Both the position numbers and the translations under genes were made by a program. Positions 1 through 9,531 of a stretch of 64,000 nt of DNA are shown piece by piece (the stretch's first letter is position 1; the number at the start of each line of letters is the position of its first letter). The notes under the pieces were generated by a model, which did no database searches, was not told the DNA's origin, and was given only the letters and a program-made list of their open reading frames with translations. Source of the stretch: Bedellia somnulentella (taxonomy: Eukaryota; Arthropoda; Insecta; Lepidoptera; Bedelliidae); contig OY755176.1 in NCBI GenBank assembly GCA_963576735.1, positions 10,277,423-10,341,422 of the forward strand. Direction: 5' to 3'.

Positions 1-58
1 ATTAGTACCTCTGCCAACCCGGGATATTCGGCGTGAACGTTTATGTTATGCTATATTA
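1..58 (+). mobile_element. S1 SINE, 3' end only (cut by window edge)
   Basis: Begins within the conserved S1 3' block (ATTAGTACCTCTGCCAACCC) and ends in the GGCGTGAACGTTTATGTTATG tail type shared with the other S1 copies. The TTCGGGG half of the usual CCCC-loop-GGGG hairpin has lost a few bases. The 5' part lies outside the window. Confidence 0.8.
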
Positions 59-1178
59 TATTTATAGTGTATTATTAGTAACCAAACCCAAAGCCATGGG
101 TTATGAAACAAACATGAACAAGGGCTCCATATACAAATATGAAATATATATTTTTTCATTAATCCGTACATTAATATACCATATTTTTTCAAATAGTTAA
201 AGAAATATAAATAATATAAATGTTGTAGATCTCAATATGAACTAACAATGGAAATTGGTTCGAACAAAATATATTCATTAGTTTTTGAGATATAGCACAT
301 TTTGCAAAGGTGCGAAAGTAACCTTGTATTTAACACAAATAATATTCAAAATAAAGCTTTGTTTATGTTTTTACTTCGGGTCAAAAAAACATGTAATTTT
401 TGATATATCGCTTCGCTTAGCTATACCGACAACAACGAAACGAAAGCCTAGCCGGGCGAGTAGAGTAGTCACACATGAAATGGGCAAGTGCTATATCAAG
501 CCGACACTACACAACGAACACACACGTATATTACTTGTGGACTTATCCACTTATTTAATTTGTTTATGTCAATATTGATTAAAATAGTCTTTGAGTCATC
601 ATTTTGTTGAAGTTATGTAATATTTAAAGAATTTCATTTTCAATTAGTAAAATATTTAATAAGTTAACATTAGCCAAATGAGAAAGAAAAGATAAAATAC
701 ATTTATTTACTCATGCATGATTACTAAATAAAAATAAAAATAATAATAGCTTACATAAATAATTATCATATCATCCACTCCTGTATATGCAAAGATGAAG
801 AATTTCCACCATTCCATTACGCCACTGGGGTAGGAACGCCAGTGACTCTTTTTTTTAATCGGGGTATTATTGTATTTTTGCTCATTCCATTAAATTTTTA
901 AATGAACACCAAAACCCAATTTTATGTCATAACATAACACTTATGTAAATAATTATTTTGATTCTTAAATAAACTTTTAACTGCAACGTCGCATAACATA
1001 AGCAACTATGAATTTAAATATAAATCTACCTGCAAAATATATAATATTATATGTCAATTAGAAAAAACAGCTTTATGAAAAGTCACAGCATTCTTTTAAC
1101 AACTATGAACACATAATGATATCATAATAAATATGAGTCTATTAGATCCGCAAAGATATAAAATCGTAATTAACTTAC
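59..1178. other. AT-rich stretch, nothing recognised
   Basis: I find no transposon motif and no convincing coding signal. The 97-codon open frame at 285-578 has no domain I recognise and AT-rich, low-complexity codon use; I treat it as chance. Confidence 0.5.
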
Positions 1179-1470
1179 CTTTCATATTGGTGTTAAACGG
1201 AAATACAAGAACTCAGACACTATAAATTGGCATGCGATATAATAAAGTCCACAGAAATATTTCACAAAAATCACCACATTTAAATATTTTATTTTGTTAT
1301 GAAATTTAATTGAAATTTAAACGTAACCGTTGAACCGCCAAAGCACCAAGCGCAGTCGCGCGTGTCCCTCCTCAGCTCGACAACAAATGCAGAACCTGCG
1401 GCTGGGCAGATGTATAAAACTATCGGAATGCCGCGATGATGACAGACGAAAACAATCAATGGATGCGTTG
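1179..1470 (-). other. Candidate 5' exon and promoter region of a gene running off the left edge
   Basis: On the minus strand an ATG at 1185-1183 is followed by AAAG and then a good splice donor, GTAAGT (1178-1173), so a first exon could end ATG AAA G. Upstream on that strand the DNA at about 1330-1440 is clearly richer in G+C than its surroundings and carries a TTTATAC stretch near 1410, as a promoter or 5' UTR might. No downstream exon can be recognised in 1-1178. This is inference from a start codon, a donor and base composition only. Confidence 0.25.
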
Positions 1471-1689
1471 AAGTTGGAAATGAGTACGGAAAGAAAATTC
1501 TGTTGTTAAATAAATGTGTCGTATTAAATAGAATATATATTAACATACATATTAAGAAAAACTGACTGACTTAGAATTAACGTACAGGCGAAAATACTGT
1601 AAGATGAAACTTAAAATTTTAAAGTTTGTATGGCAACTTTTTCATCTCTAATAGAACCTTGAAATTTATTAAAGAAAATGAAAATTTAA

Positions 1690-2064
1690 CATAACATCCA
1701 CGACACAACAGAATATCCCCGAAGGGGTTGGCAGAGGTACTTATACTTCTGAACATCACGTGACTTTGTCACCTGGTGTTCAGAGTACCCACGTTTTGCA
1801 TGGACAGTATACTCACGTGATAGGGGGCAGGCCTATCGCCGTTTTGTACGAATACACTGTCACATGACTGCATGACTCGCATGACTCAGCCATGTGGGTT
1901 CCCTCACGATGTTTTCCCTCACCGTTAACAACCATGATAAATTAACCACACATACGTCTTTAGAAAAGAAAAAAATTGGTGTAGGCCCGACCCGGGATTT
2001 CAACACTAGTCGTTTGCATGATAACCGGTGTTCAATCCATTGTGCTATCACGTCGTCATTTGAG
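1690..2064 (-). mobile_element. S1a SINE, near full length
   Basis: Reads on the minus strand from a tRNA-like head (B-box-like region near 2010-2030) through the CCTACACCAATT block to the TTCGGGGATATTC 3' end at 1711. It has a local duplication of a GCATGACTC unit near 1866-1886 that other copies lack. AATTTAA at 1683-1689 and 2065-2071 may be a short target-site duplication. Confidence 0.85.
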
Positions 2065-2692
2065 AATTTAAATAATCATGATAATAATTCAACCCTTACG
2101 GGGGTGAAAATGGGGTTAGAAATGTATACGTAATTTATACGTTTTAGATTACAATTTAAATAAATTGTGTAGGTGGGGGGATATAATTCTTCCCTAAAGG
2201 GTTAAATAGAGGGTAATAATTTTAGGATATTGAGAATTTTCTGAACCTTATTATCTGTAGTTTATACATAGGAGACTTAGGAAAAATTAAAAATATCATG
2301 TACTTTTAAGATATTTGTTTCACTAAGTTTAGTATACAAAGTTTGCGCACTGACAGGAGGTTACATGTTTTATAAAGATTTTCTGTAGGGAAATGATAAG
2401 GTTTGAAATACATAACCTTTAAAAGCGATCTCTGCGCACTTCTGAGTATGAAAGTGAGTTTTAGACGCACCTCACCAGATTGGGATACAGTAAATGTAAA
2501 CTTATGTATAGTTCTTTTTGTTGTAGTTTTGTTAATATTTTATGTATATAAAATATAATACACCTTGTCCATTCCTGAAGCAATGAATAAATATCTTCTT
2601 TCTTTCTTTCAAATTTGGGACTTGGGAATTTGGGGTTTTATCTTTGAATGGTCTAGTTACACCTATGCTAACGGCTAAATTCATGAAACCGG
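2065..2692. other. Unassigned stretch with a possible retroelement 3' tail
   Basis: A CAACCCTTACGGGGGTGAAA motif near 2090-2112 is of a kind often seen in dispersed insect repeats. At 2583-2610 an AATAAA is followed by a CTTT/TTTC simple repeat, like the tails near 4150 and 35395. Nothing else is recognisable. Confidence 0.35.
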
Positions 2693-2694
2693 AA

Positions 2695-2850
2695 TCAATA
2701 CTATATCAATTTTATAAATGCTAAAGTAACTCTGTCTGTTGTCTGTTACGCTTTTACGTCCTAACAACCTAGCTGATTTTGGAGAATTTTGACACCTTGA
2801 GAAAGGATGTAGATTGAATCAACTTTGAGATATATCATTGTATGTGACTA
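2695..2850 (+). repeat. Helitron-like or related repeat remnant
   Basis: TCAATACTATAT...TATAAATGCTAAAGTAACTC followed by CTGTCTG repeats and a GTTACGCTTTTACGTC block resembles a common non-autonomous repeat of moths and butterflies. It starts with TC after an A, as Helitrons do. No 3' end was found, so it is a fragment. Confidence 0.45.
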
Positions 2851-2877
2851 TAAGAGAGATAGTAGAAACACTCATAT

Positions 2878-2965
2878 ACTCTTGGCCATAAATCCCAAAA
2901 AGGAGTAGCTGGAGCTTGAGCCAACAGCCATCCTTGGAATTTGAGTGGGAAAGAGATTTTAAAAT
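2878..2965 (-). repeat. S2 fragment, degenerate
   Basis: The minus strand carries the S2 3' region: CTCTTGGCCATAAATCCC, AAAGGAGTAGCTGGAGCT and GGAATTTGAGTGGGAAAGA correspond to the conserved end of S2, with several substitutions. Confidence 0.6.
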
Positions 2966-3099
2966 TAAAAAGTGTTTTTTATATTATTTTGTATAATATT
3001 TGATATATAATCGTAGCCGTTATAGATATGTATGTAGTAATATTTTAATATGTATTTAGTGTATATCTTTCTATTATTATTTTAATATGTATTTATAAT

Positions 3100-3840
3100 G
3101 TTTTTGAGAGAGAGGTGAATATGACCGAATGCGTGATTGAGATTAATGGTAAGAAAGTGGAACAAGTGAAAGAGTTTGTATATTTTGGAAGTTTGTTTAC
3201 TAGGGATGGAAAGTGTGATGAAGATATCGAGAGAAGAGTGAAAAAGGGTAATGCAGTAAATGGAGCACTGGATAGTCTAATGTCTAGTCAGTCGGTGTCT
3301 GAAAAGGCCCGAATGGCTGTGCATGATGCTGTCCTCGTTCCTACGCTTATGTATGGCAGTGAATGTTGGGTGTGGCAGAAGAAGCATGAAAGTAGAGTGA
3401 ATGCAGTAGAAATGAGATCCCTCAGATAAGTGTGTAATGTAAGGTTATGTGATCGTGTGAGGAATGATGTGATTCGTGAAAAGTGTGGTGTAAAAGATGA
3501 TATTGTAAGAAAGATAGAAAAAGGAATGTTGAGATGGTTTGGGCACATAGAGAAGATGGAGGACAGTATATTGGTGGAAGAGATATATAGAGCCAATGCG
3601 GTAGGTAATGTTAGTAGAGGACGACCTCGGAGGACACATTTGGATCAAATAGAAAATGTGCTCAAAAAGGCAGGTGTCCGCAGTATGAAGAATAAAAGAG
3701 CATGTATGAAAAGATTGATGGATGTAAACGAAGCCAGAGAGGTTTGCCAGGATCGTACAAAGTGGCGATCGATAGTCTCTGCCTACCCCAATGGGAACTA
3801 ACAGCGTGAGAATATGTATGTATGTATGTATGTATGTATA
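3100..3840 (+). mobile_element. LINE-alpha, 3' portion (RTE-like), with complete 3' tail
   Basis: Contains the C-terminal part of a retrotransposon polyprotein followed directly by the 3' end CTCTGCCTACCCCAATGGGA...AGCGTGAG and a TATG tandem tail at 3812-3840. The same 3' end recurs in many minus-strand fragments of this window (7665, 10149, 25795, 55500, 61100). The 5' part with endonuclease and catalytic reverse transcriptase domains is missing. Its last 60 bases align with the ends of S1 and S2. Confidence 0.8.
3115..3801 (+). pseudogene. LINE-alpha reverse transcriptase C-terminal region, broken
   Basis: About 228 codons in one frame with a single in-frame TAG at 3427-3429. Visible motifs are VKEFVYFGSLFTRDG, then LVPTLMYGSECW, EMRSLR, the DRVRNDVIREKCGV block, LRWFGHIEKM and GRPRRTHLDQ near the end. 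This order is typical of the region downstream of the catalytic palm in RTE-type non-LTR retrotransposons. The catalytic YADD-type motif and the endonuclease are absent, so the copy is dead. The single stop and readable frame suggest a fairly young insertion. Confidence 0.8.
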
Positions 3841-3929
3841 TCTTCATTATAGGTATATATTATGATAAGTACCGACATTATTTTTATTGCTTTTTTAATA
3901 TTCTACCGTTTCTGATTCTTGAAATGTCT

Positions 3930-4165
3930 CAGATGTCACTCTATAATGGTGCTGGGTGAAAATCAGCACTGTGAGTCGAAGGCTCACAGAGAATTCTGAG
4001 ACAGTACTGATTCGCGGATGCAGTGGCGCAAGAAGTACTGATACTCTGTATCTTATACTGTGGCGTTACAGTGTTGTACATTTGTTTTTGTATTTGTATA
4101 GTGTTGTATTTGTAAAATAATTGTATTTCTTGTGCCTACAACGGCGAATAAACGTATTTTCTTTC
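3930..4165 (+). repeat. Probable short retroelement 3' end with hairpin
   Basis: Contains GGTGCTGGGTGAAAATCAGC, then a perfect 7-bp stem CTGTGAG/CTCACAG with loop TCGAAGG (about 3970-3990), then a T-rich stretch and GAATAAACGT followed by a TTTC-rich tail at 4147-4170. The layout suggests a dispersed retroposon; I cannot name it. Confidence 0.35.
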
Positions 4166-4182
4166 TTTTTTTTCTAAAATAT

Positions 4183-4350
4183 TGGTTGTTGGTGATGAGT
4201 TACCCACCGCATCACCCTGTTATCACTTAAAAATCCTGTTGGCTGAATAAGAAGCATTGATCGCAACCCCATGGTTGCAAAACCATCACCCAACTTGAAA
4301 TGCACCGCACCATTAGTCACCTCTGGGAGGAGAAAAAGGAAAGAAGTGGT
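4183..4350 (-). repeat. Possible very degenerate S2 copy
   Basis: GGTTGTTGGTGATGAGT..CCGCATC and ACTTAAAAATCC match the minus-strand S2 interior (GTTGGTGATGGGTCTCCAACCGCATC, CTTAAAAAGCC) but the rest is scrambled. Confidence 0.3.
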
Positions 4351-5030
4351 ATAGTTATTTTCTTAACCGTCACAACACGGCTATATTTGGATTTAATATA
4401 CCCATGTTAATTAGTTTCAGTGATAATTAAAACATATTGTATAAGATGTGGTGCCTTATTTTGGCTTGTGTAAGTAAAATAAAGCAAGTATTAGGGTGCT
4501 TTCAATAACTGTATGTTAGCGCTCATTACATATGAATGTACTCAACGAAACAGCGGATGTGCTCGAATTACATTACAACTGCATAATGCGTAAGGACGTT
4601 GAACTATATTAATGGATTTACATAATTATTCTTCAACTTCATATTGGTTTGGGTTAAGTTAATTTATGGGAATGAATATTGGTGAATGAGAAAGCAAACG
4701 TTACAACTTATTTTTGGCGATATTGATCTATCTATCCATGGACTATCGATAATATATTGAATAGTTATATATCCAATTTCTTTCATATGAATGCACCGTG
4801 TAATTCGAATAAGTTTGTGGTACAGCTTATCGACACTTTCATTCGTTATATAAATCCCGTTTATCCCGTTATGTAAATCCGAAACAAGATACTATAAATA
4901 GGTGAACAACAGTTTCCTTAGCACCATAAGCAGTCATATGTGAAGGTAATGTTTTACAACCTTATGATTTTTATTTTTAAGTTTTTCGTCTTTATGCACA
5001 TATTAAATTTTAAATACGAGGCAGAAATAC
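4351..5030. other. Nothing recognised
   Basis: AT-rich DNA without repeat or coding signatures that I can identify. Confidence 0.5.
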
Positions 5031-5032
5031 TT

Positions 5033-5130
5033 TGCTGTGTAGTGTCGGCTTTTTATATCACTATTTCAACTCTTCCTGTGGGTGTTGTAAGCGATTAAAG
5101 TTACGAGGCGTTTTAAGTGGTTTACCTGTC
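5033..5130 (+). repeat. S2 5' fragment
   Basis: GCTGTGTAGTGTCGGCTTTT, TATCACTATTTC and TTCCTGTGGGTGTTGTAAGCG are the first 90 bases of S2 with substitutions. The rest of the element is missing. The 73-codon frame here is a by-product of the repeat. Confidence 0.65.
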
Positions 5131-5480
5131 TTCTCACATAATCTCCTTCTAAAACTTGTTTTTGAGTTTTTCTTCGAATCTTTAGCTATTTCTTTTTTAG
5201 GAAATAATAGCTATGATTCTATGGACAATCAAAGAAACTTGCAAGTTTATTGATATACTTTTGTTTATTAGGGTTTTCAATCACGTTGAAATTGAATTAA
5301 ACATTCAGTTGTAAAATCTCACCCATTCTCCACAGAAATGAATCATATTGTTAATAGTAGAAGAACGTGTATTAACAGAATTTCTGTAGAGAAATTTTGT
5401 GATTATGAGAATTAAATTTTTATGGCCCTCTGACCACTGCCTAAAATACTTTTTAAATATTTAAATTATTCAGCACCCAG
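5131..5480. other. Nothing recognised
   Basis: AT-rich DNA between an S2 fragment and an S1 copy; no feature seen. Confidence 0.5.
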
Positions 5481-6166
5481 AACCGCGATAGCTCAGTGGG
5501 TAGAACACCGCTTACTGTGCAGACGATGAGGGTTGAAATCCCGGGTCGGGCCTACACCAATTTGTCTTTTCTAAAGACATATGTGTAATTGAAACAACTT
5601 TTTATTTTCGGATATTTTAATCGCGTATTATTACATTATTTTTAAAGCCCGACGTTACGAAAACTTTTCAGTTATCATGGTCACGGGAAGACTGAGGTGT
5701 TATTTGTCATTATACAGTACTATAAAATTATTAATAACTAACTACCTTCACAAAATTTTTAAGTTACATTTGCGTTTAATTAATTAAATTAAAAACTTAA
5801 AAATTTTGTGAAGGTAGTTAGTTATTAATAATTTTATAGTACTGTATAATGACAAATAACACCTCAGTCTTCCGTGACCATGATAACTGAAAAGTTTTCG
5901 AAACGTCGGGCTTTAAAAATAATGTAATAATACGCGATTAAAATATCCGAAAATAAAAAGTTGTTTCAATTATAATGTGCAATCGTGAAAATCTTAGAAA
6001 AGACATATGTGTAGTTAATTTATCATGAGGAAGAACATCTTACAAAATGGAGTCCTGTCCCCTATCACATGAGTATACTGATCAAGCAAAACGTGGGTAC
6101 TCTGAACAACCGGTGACAATGTCACATGATGTTCAGAAGTACTAGTGCCTCTGGCAACCCCTTCGG
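5481..6166 (+). mobile_element. S1a SINE split by a foldback insertion
   Basis: The head (GATAGCTCAGTGGGTAGAAC at 5488-5507, B-box-like GGTTGAAATCCCGGG) runs to ACATATGTGTA at 5587. The element resumes at 5999 with the same bases and continues, after loss of about 100 bp of its middle, to CAACCCCTTCGG at 6166. The A-box here (TAGCTCAGTGGG) is the closest in the window to a tRNA A-box. Confidence 0.8.
5588..5998. mobile_element. 411-bp foldback element inside S1
   Basis: Two arms of about 180 nt, 5586-5765 and 5794-5972, are near-perfect reverse complements (a one-base indel in CACGGGAAGACTG and a few substitutions) around a 28-nt AT-rich loop. The insertion is flanked by a 15-nt direct repeat, AAAGACATATGTGTA (5573-5587 and 5999-6013), which is S1 sequence. 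About 26 nt of extra unique sequence follow the right arm. No coding capacity. Confidence 0.8.
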
Positions 6167-6357
6167 TAATAAAAAATAATAATAAAATAAAATCTTTATT
6201 TCAAAAAGAGCCTATAACAATTATTTTATCATATCTACATTATATATCTTAATATATACTAACAGTTTCAAGGCTATTTGACATAAAAATAAGCACTTGA
6301 CGGGCATCAACTCACTGAGCTTTAAGACAATAAGCCCGGTGTTTAGCATATACAATA

Positions 6358-7592
6358 CGAGGGGCATGCCAATAGATGGTAGATACTCTTTCCTCATTTA
6401 ATTGACACTGGCAAGCTATACACCATCTTAGAGGCTGGTTTTTTATTGACATATTTGAACATAGAACACACTTCTTTTATTTATTTTTTATTTGAATGAG
6501 CATCATTTTTCCGAGAATCTGGCGGGAATCCACTTGCAGTAATGGAGCTCAGTCGACGTGAGCTCCATTACTCTTGGATCTACTTTTGGTGAGTCTGCTT
6601 GTTCCCGAACAACAGTATTCAATTGGTTTGCTGAATTTAAAAGAGGACGGGGATGTCTCGAAGAAGAAACGAAGACAGGACGGCCGCCAACCGCGGTCAC
6701 GCAAGAAAACGTTCGTGCAGTCGAAAAACTTATTCGCGAAAACCGACGAATTACATATGTAAAGCTAGAGCGAGAACTAGGAATTGGATCAGCAGCAATC
6801 CAAACCATAATTCAGGACCACCTTTCTCTCCGTAAACGTTGTTCGAGATGGGTGCCGCTCAATCTTACCGATGAGCAGAAAGACCGTCAGATAGATACAT
6901 TCAACGGAGGCGAAAAAAGAAACGTATATGATATGCTGACTGGTGACGAAACATGGCTATATAACTATGATTCCGAATCAAAACGACAGTCTACTGTATG
7001 GTGCTTTGAAGACTAGCAAAGTCCAACGAAATGTCGCCGTGCACGAAGCACACAGAAACAAATGGTCGCTTCGTTTTTCTGCAAAACGGGTCATATTGCT
7101 ACTGTTGTGCTAGAGAATGAAAGAATGGTGAACTCTGAATGGTATGTGACAGTTTGTGCTCCAACAGTAATATCAGCTTGGTGTGACAAGCGACCGAAGT
7201 CATGAATCCGGCACCTTCTCTGGCACCACGACAATGCGGCGCCGCACACGTCTGCCAGAACACTACACTTTTTCAACTCGAAAAATATGTCAATTCTCCC
7301 TCACCCGCCATATTCCCCTGGCCTAGCGCCTTGCGATTTTTACTTGTTTCCTAAAATCAAAGAAAAACTAAAGGGGAAGAGGTTTGAAAGCAGAGAAGAT
7401 GCGCTGGTTGCCTATAATTCCGAGATTTCTGAGGTATCTAAAGAAGAGTGGTCAGAGGTATTTTCCAATTGGTTCAGACGTATGGAATAGTGTATTCGTG
7501 CTCAGGGTGAATACTTTGAAAAGATCAATACTTGTAATAAAGAATAAATTTTATAATTTTTGAGTATCTACTTTCTTTTGGCATGCCCCTCG
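6358..7592 (+). mobile_element. Mariner element M1, decayed
   Basis: Terminal inverted repeats beginning CGAGGGGCATGCCAA and continuing with GTAGATACTC match at both ends (6358 and 7592), with a TA dinucleotide outside each end (6356-6357, 7593-7594). The 1235-bp size suits a mariner. The flanks also share TACAATA on both sides. Same family as the element at 22728-23995. Confidence 0.9.
6542..7547 (+). pseudogene. Mariner transposase pseudogene (D,D34D type)
   Basis: Mariner transposases bind the element ends and carry out cut-and-paste transposition. Recognisable blocks are the helix-turn-helix region ATVFNWFAEFKRG-like, GRPPTAVTQENVRAVEKLI, LTGDETWLYNYD (first catalytic Asp), WHHDNAAPHTS (second) and YSPGLAPCDFYLFPKIK (third). 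The N-terminus is damaged: after MELSR the next residues are replaced by a 13-bp inverted duplication (6538-6550 copied inverted at 6560-6572). There are stops after WCFED (7014-7016) and after FRRME (7488-7490), and frame changes between the second and third catalytic blocks. Non-functional. Confidence 0.9.
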
Positions 7593-7664
7593 TACAATAC
7601 ACTTTTTAGCACTCGGCTCTTGCGTGCGTGAACGTTTGAGTTTGCGGAAGCACAAAGTAAACAT

Positions 7665-7850
7665 ACATACATACATACATATTCTCACGCCGTTAGGTCC
7701 CATTGGGGTAGGCAGAGACTATCGATCGCCACTTTGTACGATCCTGGCAAACCTCTCTAGCTTCATTCACATCCATCAATCTTTTCATACATGCTCTTTT
7801 ATTCTTCATACTGCGGACACCTGCCTTTTTGAGCACATTTCTTTAAAGTA
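7665..7850 (-). repeat. LINE-alpha 3' fragment
   Basis: Minus strand matches 3640-3840: AAATGTGCTCAAAAAGGCAG, ATGAAGAATAAAAGAGCATG, GGATCGTACAAAGTGGCGAT and CTCTGCCTACCCCAATGGGA, ending in the TATG tail (CATA repeats at 7663-7680). Confidence 0.85.
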
Positions 7851-7870
7851 AAATAGTAATTAATTTAATT

Positions 7871-8383
7871 TAATGTTTTTTGACATGAATTCCTCATGTG
7901 GGGATTATTACTCATAAATAAAAGATGTTATTAAAGGAAAGAAAAATTTCGACACTGGCGGGGTTTGAACCCGCGACCTTCGGGTATACGCCCCCGTCGC
8001 TCTGCCAACTGAGCTACAGTGTCAGTTGGCATCCAGCACGAAATTTCTCTATCCTTTGTTTCTTTTTTTTACACGTTCAAGTAGTGTTTGCGTTTCCTAC
8101 CTCCGAATTTTAACTGATTCAGACGGCCACTTGTCTACCTTTTCAGATAGAATGCAAATGTTGGAAACGCCTAACTATCACATAATTTAATGTTTTTTGA
8201 CATGAATTCCTCATGTGGGGATTATTACTCATAAATAAAAGATGTTATTAAAGGAAAGAAAAATTTCGACACTGGCGGGGTTTGAACCCGCGACCTTCGG
8301 GAAGCGACGGGGGCGTATACCCGAAGGTCGCGGGTTCAAACCCCGCCAGTGTCGAAATTTTTCTTTCCTTTAATAACATCTTT
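7871..8383 (-). mobile_element. Rearranged tRNA-like retroelement (S3) with 17-bp TSD
   Basis: The unit contains a tRNA-like stretch, the block GAAATTTCTCTATCCTTTG, an AAGTAGTGTTTGCGTTTCC stretch and the ends CCCCACATGAGGAATTCATG / AAAAAACATTA. The first 117 bases or so (7871-7984) repeat directly 317 bp later (8188-8301), and the last copy is followed by an inverted copy. The whole is flanked by TAGTAATTAATTTAATT at 7854-7870 and 8384-8400. A related copy lies at 53440-53735. Confidence 0.75.
7951..8023 (-). other. tRNA-like sequence (S3 head)
   Basis: 73 nt with a perfect 7-bp acceptor stem (GACACTG/CAGTGTC), D-arm GCTC..GAGC with AGTTGGCA loop, and T-arm GCGGG-TTCAAAC-CCCGC. The anticodon arm is irregular: the CGGG/CCCG stem has an 8-nt loop without a U at position 33 and no CCA is encoded. 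It occurs in repeated copies, so I regard it as a tRNA-derived repeat head, not a working tRNA gene. Confidence 0.7.
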
Positions 8384-8384
8384 T
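8237..8384. repeat. Perfect 65-bp inverted repeat with 18-nt spacer
   Basis: Arms 8237-8301 and 8320-8384 are exact reverse complements by eye; each holds the 3' half of the tRNA-like sequence plus the AAATTTTTCTTTCC tail. The spacer 8302-8319 contains the CGACGGGGGCGTATA part of the tRNA-like arm. Confidence 0.9.
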
Positions 8385-8524
8385 AGTAATTAATTTAATT
8401 AATTTATTTATTATAAAAGTATAGGTGTCCCAGATCATGCACCCTGCAAGGGCATTGCAATATTATTAGTTTAATATTATATTATAGCACAGAGTTATTT
8501 CTATAATGAATAAGCGCTTCATTC

Positions 8525-8700
8525 ATCAATAATTTCAAATATCCTTTTTACTTCATACTTCGGACGCCTGTCTTTTTTTTCTTTCATTATCTGATCTCAG
8601 TGAGTCTTAAATGCTCGTCTGCTACTTCCACTGGCATAACCATCCACATTAGCTCTTTCAATACTTTTATTATAAATTACTTCTTTCATCAATTTAATTT
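8525..8700 (-). repeat. LINE-alpha-related fragment, degenerate
   Basis: ACTTCATACTTCGGACGCCTG, CTGATCTCAGTGAGTC and CCATCCACATTAGCTC correspond on the minus strand to the LINE-alpha C-terminal coding region around 3590-3690, with many changes. Confidence 0.5.
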
Positions 8701-9356
8701 AATAATAACAAAAAGAAATATTTAATATAAATCATCATGTTTATACTATAATGCTATTATCAAAGATATACAATTGCACTGCGTCAAACAATTCAAATTA
8801 GAAATGAACTCCAGTGTTTCTGTGTCAAGAATAACTAACCACAACGCCGCAAGGTGTAAACTGCGAAGATTTAAATAAAGTGTTTCTAAATTTATACTTA
8901 AAATGTACATTAGGCTACTATTGCAAGTGACTTATTGTTATTTGTCATGATTATATAGAATCAAAAGCATAATGGCTGTGCTTAAGTAACCAACTACTAT
9001 GTTTTACAGCGATGACAAAGCTTTGAGATATTTATATTTTAGCGTTAAATGAAGCCTTTATTTTCTTATTACTCCGGAAGGGCTTACTTAATGTTATATG
9101 GACACTGGCGTTTTTAAAATAAACGAGTTATATCTAACATACAAAGATGCTACTTGACGTAAGCTGCAACTTGCATCACTGCATCTTGATACATCTGACG
9201 CGTCTGAGCTTTTGTGAGTGAGATAAGTCATGCTAGAGTTAGTGCCATTTCTTGGGCCTAGCATTCACTACAGTTTTCTAGGGCTTTTATATCAAAAGAT
9301 TTCCACGGGCCGAATTTTTGGCAATTAGATAACTAACATATATAACAGTTGTATAC
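8701..9356. other. Nothing recognised
   Basis: AT-rich sequence; no repeat family or coding motif identified. Confidence 0.5.
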
Positions 9357-9366
9357 GGTTGGGACT

Positions 9367-9521
9367 CAGCACTCAAAGATTCAAACGTTCACATCGTATA
9401 TCCCCGAAGGGTTTGGCAGTGGTACTTATACTTCTGAACATCACGTAACATCGTCATCTGGTGTTCAGAGTACCCTCGTTTTGCTTGGACTGTGTACTCA
9501 CATGATAGGGGGCAGGCCTAG
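9367..9521 (-). mobile_element. S1 SINE, 5'-truncated, with 10-bp TSD
   Basis: Holds only the last 140 bases or so of S1 (CACGTTTTGC-like block, GTGTTCAGAG, TATCCCCGAAGG, AACGTTCACATCG and a TTTGAGT-type tail). GGTTGGGACT at 9357-9366 and 9522-9531 is the target-site duplication, which fixes both ends and shows that the truncation happened during insertion. Confidence 0.9.
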
Positions 9522-9531
9522 GGTTGGGACT

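Noticed and set aside
285..578. 97-codon plus-strand open frame
   Set aside because: No domain, no ATG at its start, AT-rich codon use and no splice or promoter context; consistent with chance.
1894..2133. Plus-strand frame starting MGSLTMFSLTVNNHDKL, repeated at several places
   Set aside because: The same peptide recurs wherever S1 is on the minus strand (41098, 49338), so it is translated SINE sequence.
7951..8023. Functional tRNA gene
   Set aside because: Acceptor and T arms are good but the anticodon arm is abnormal, no U at position 33, and the same sequence recurs as part of a dispersed element (8266-8357, 53460-53531).
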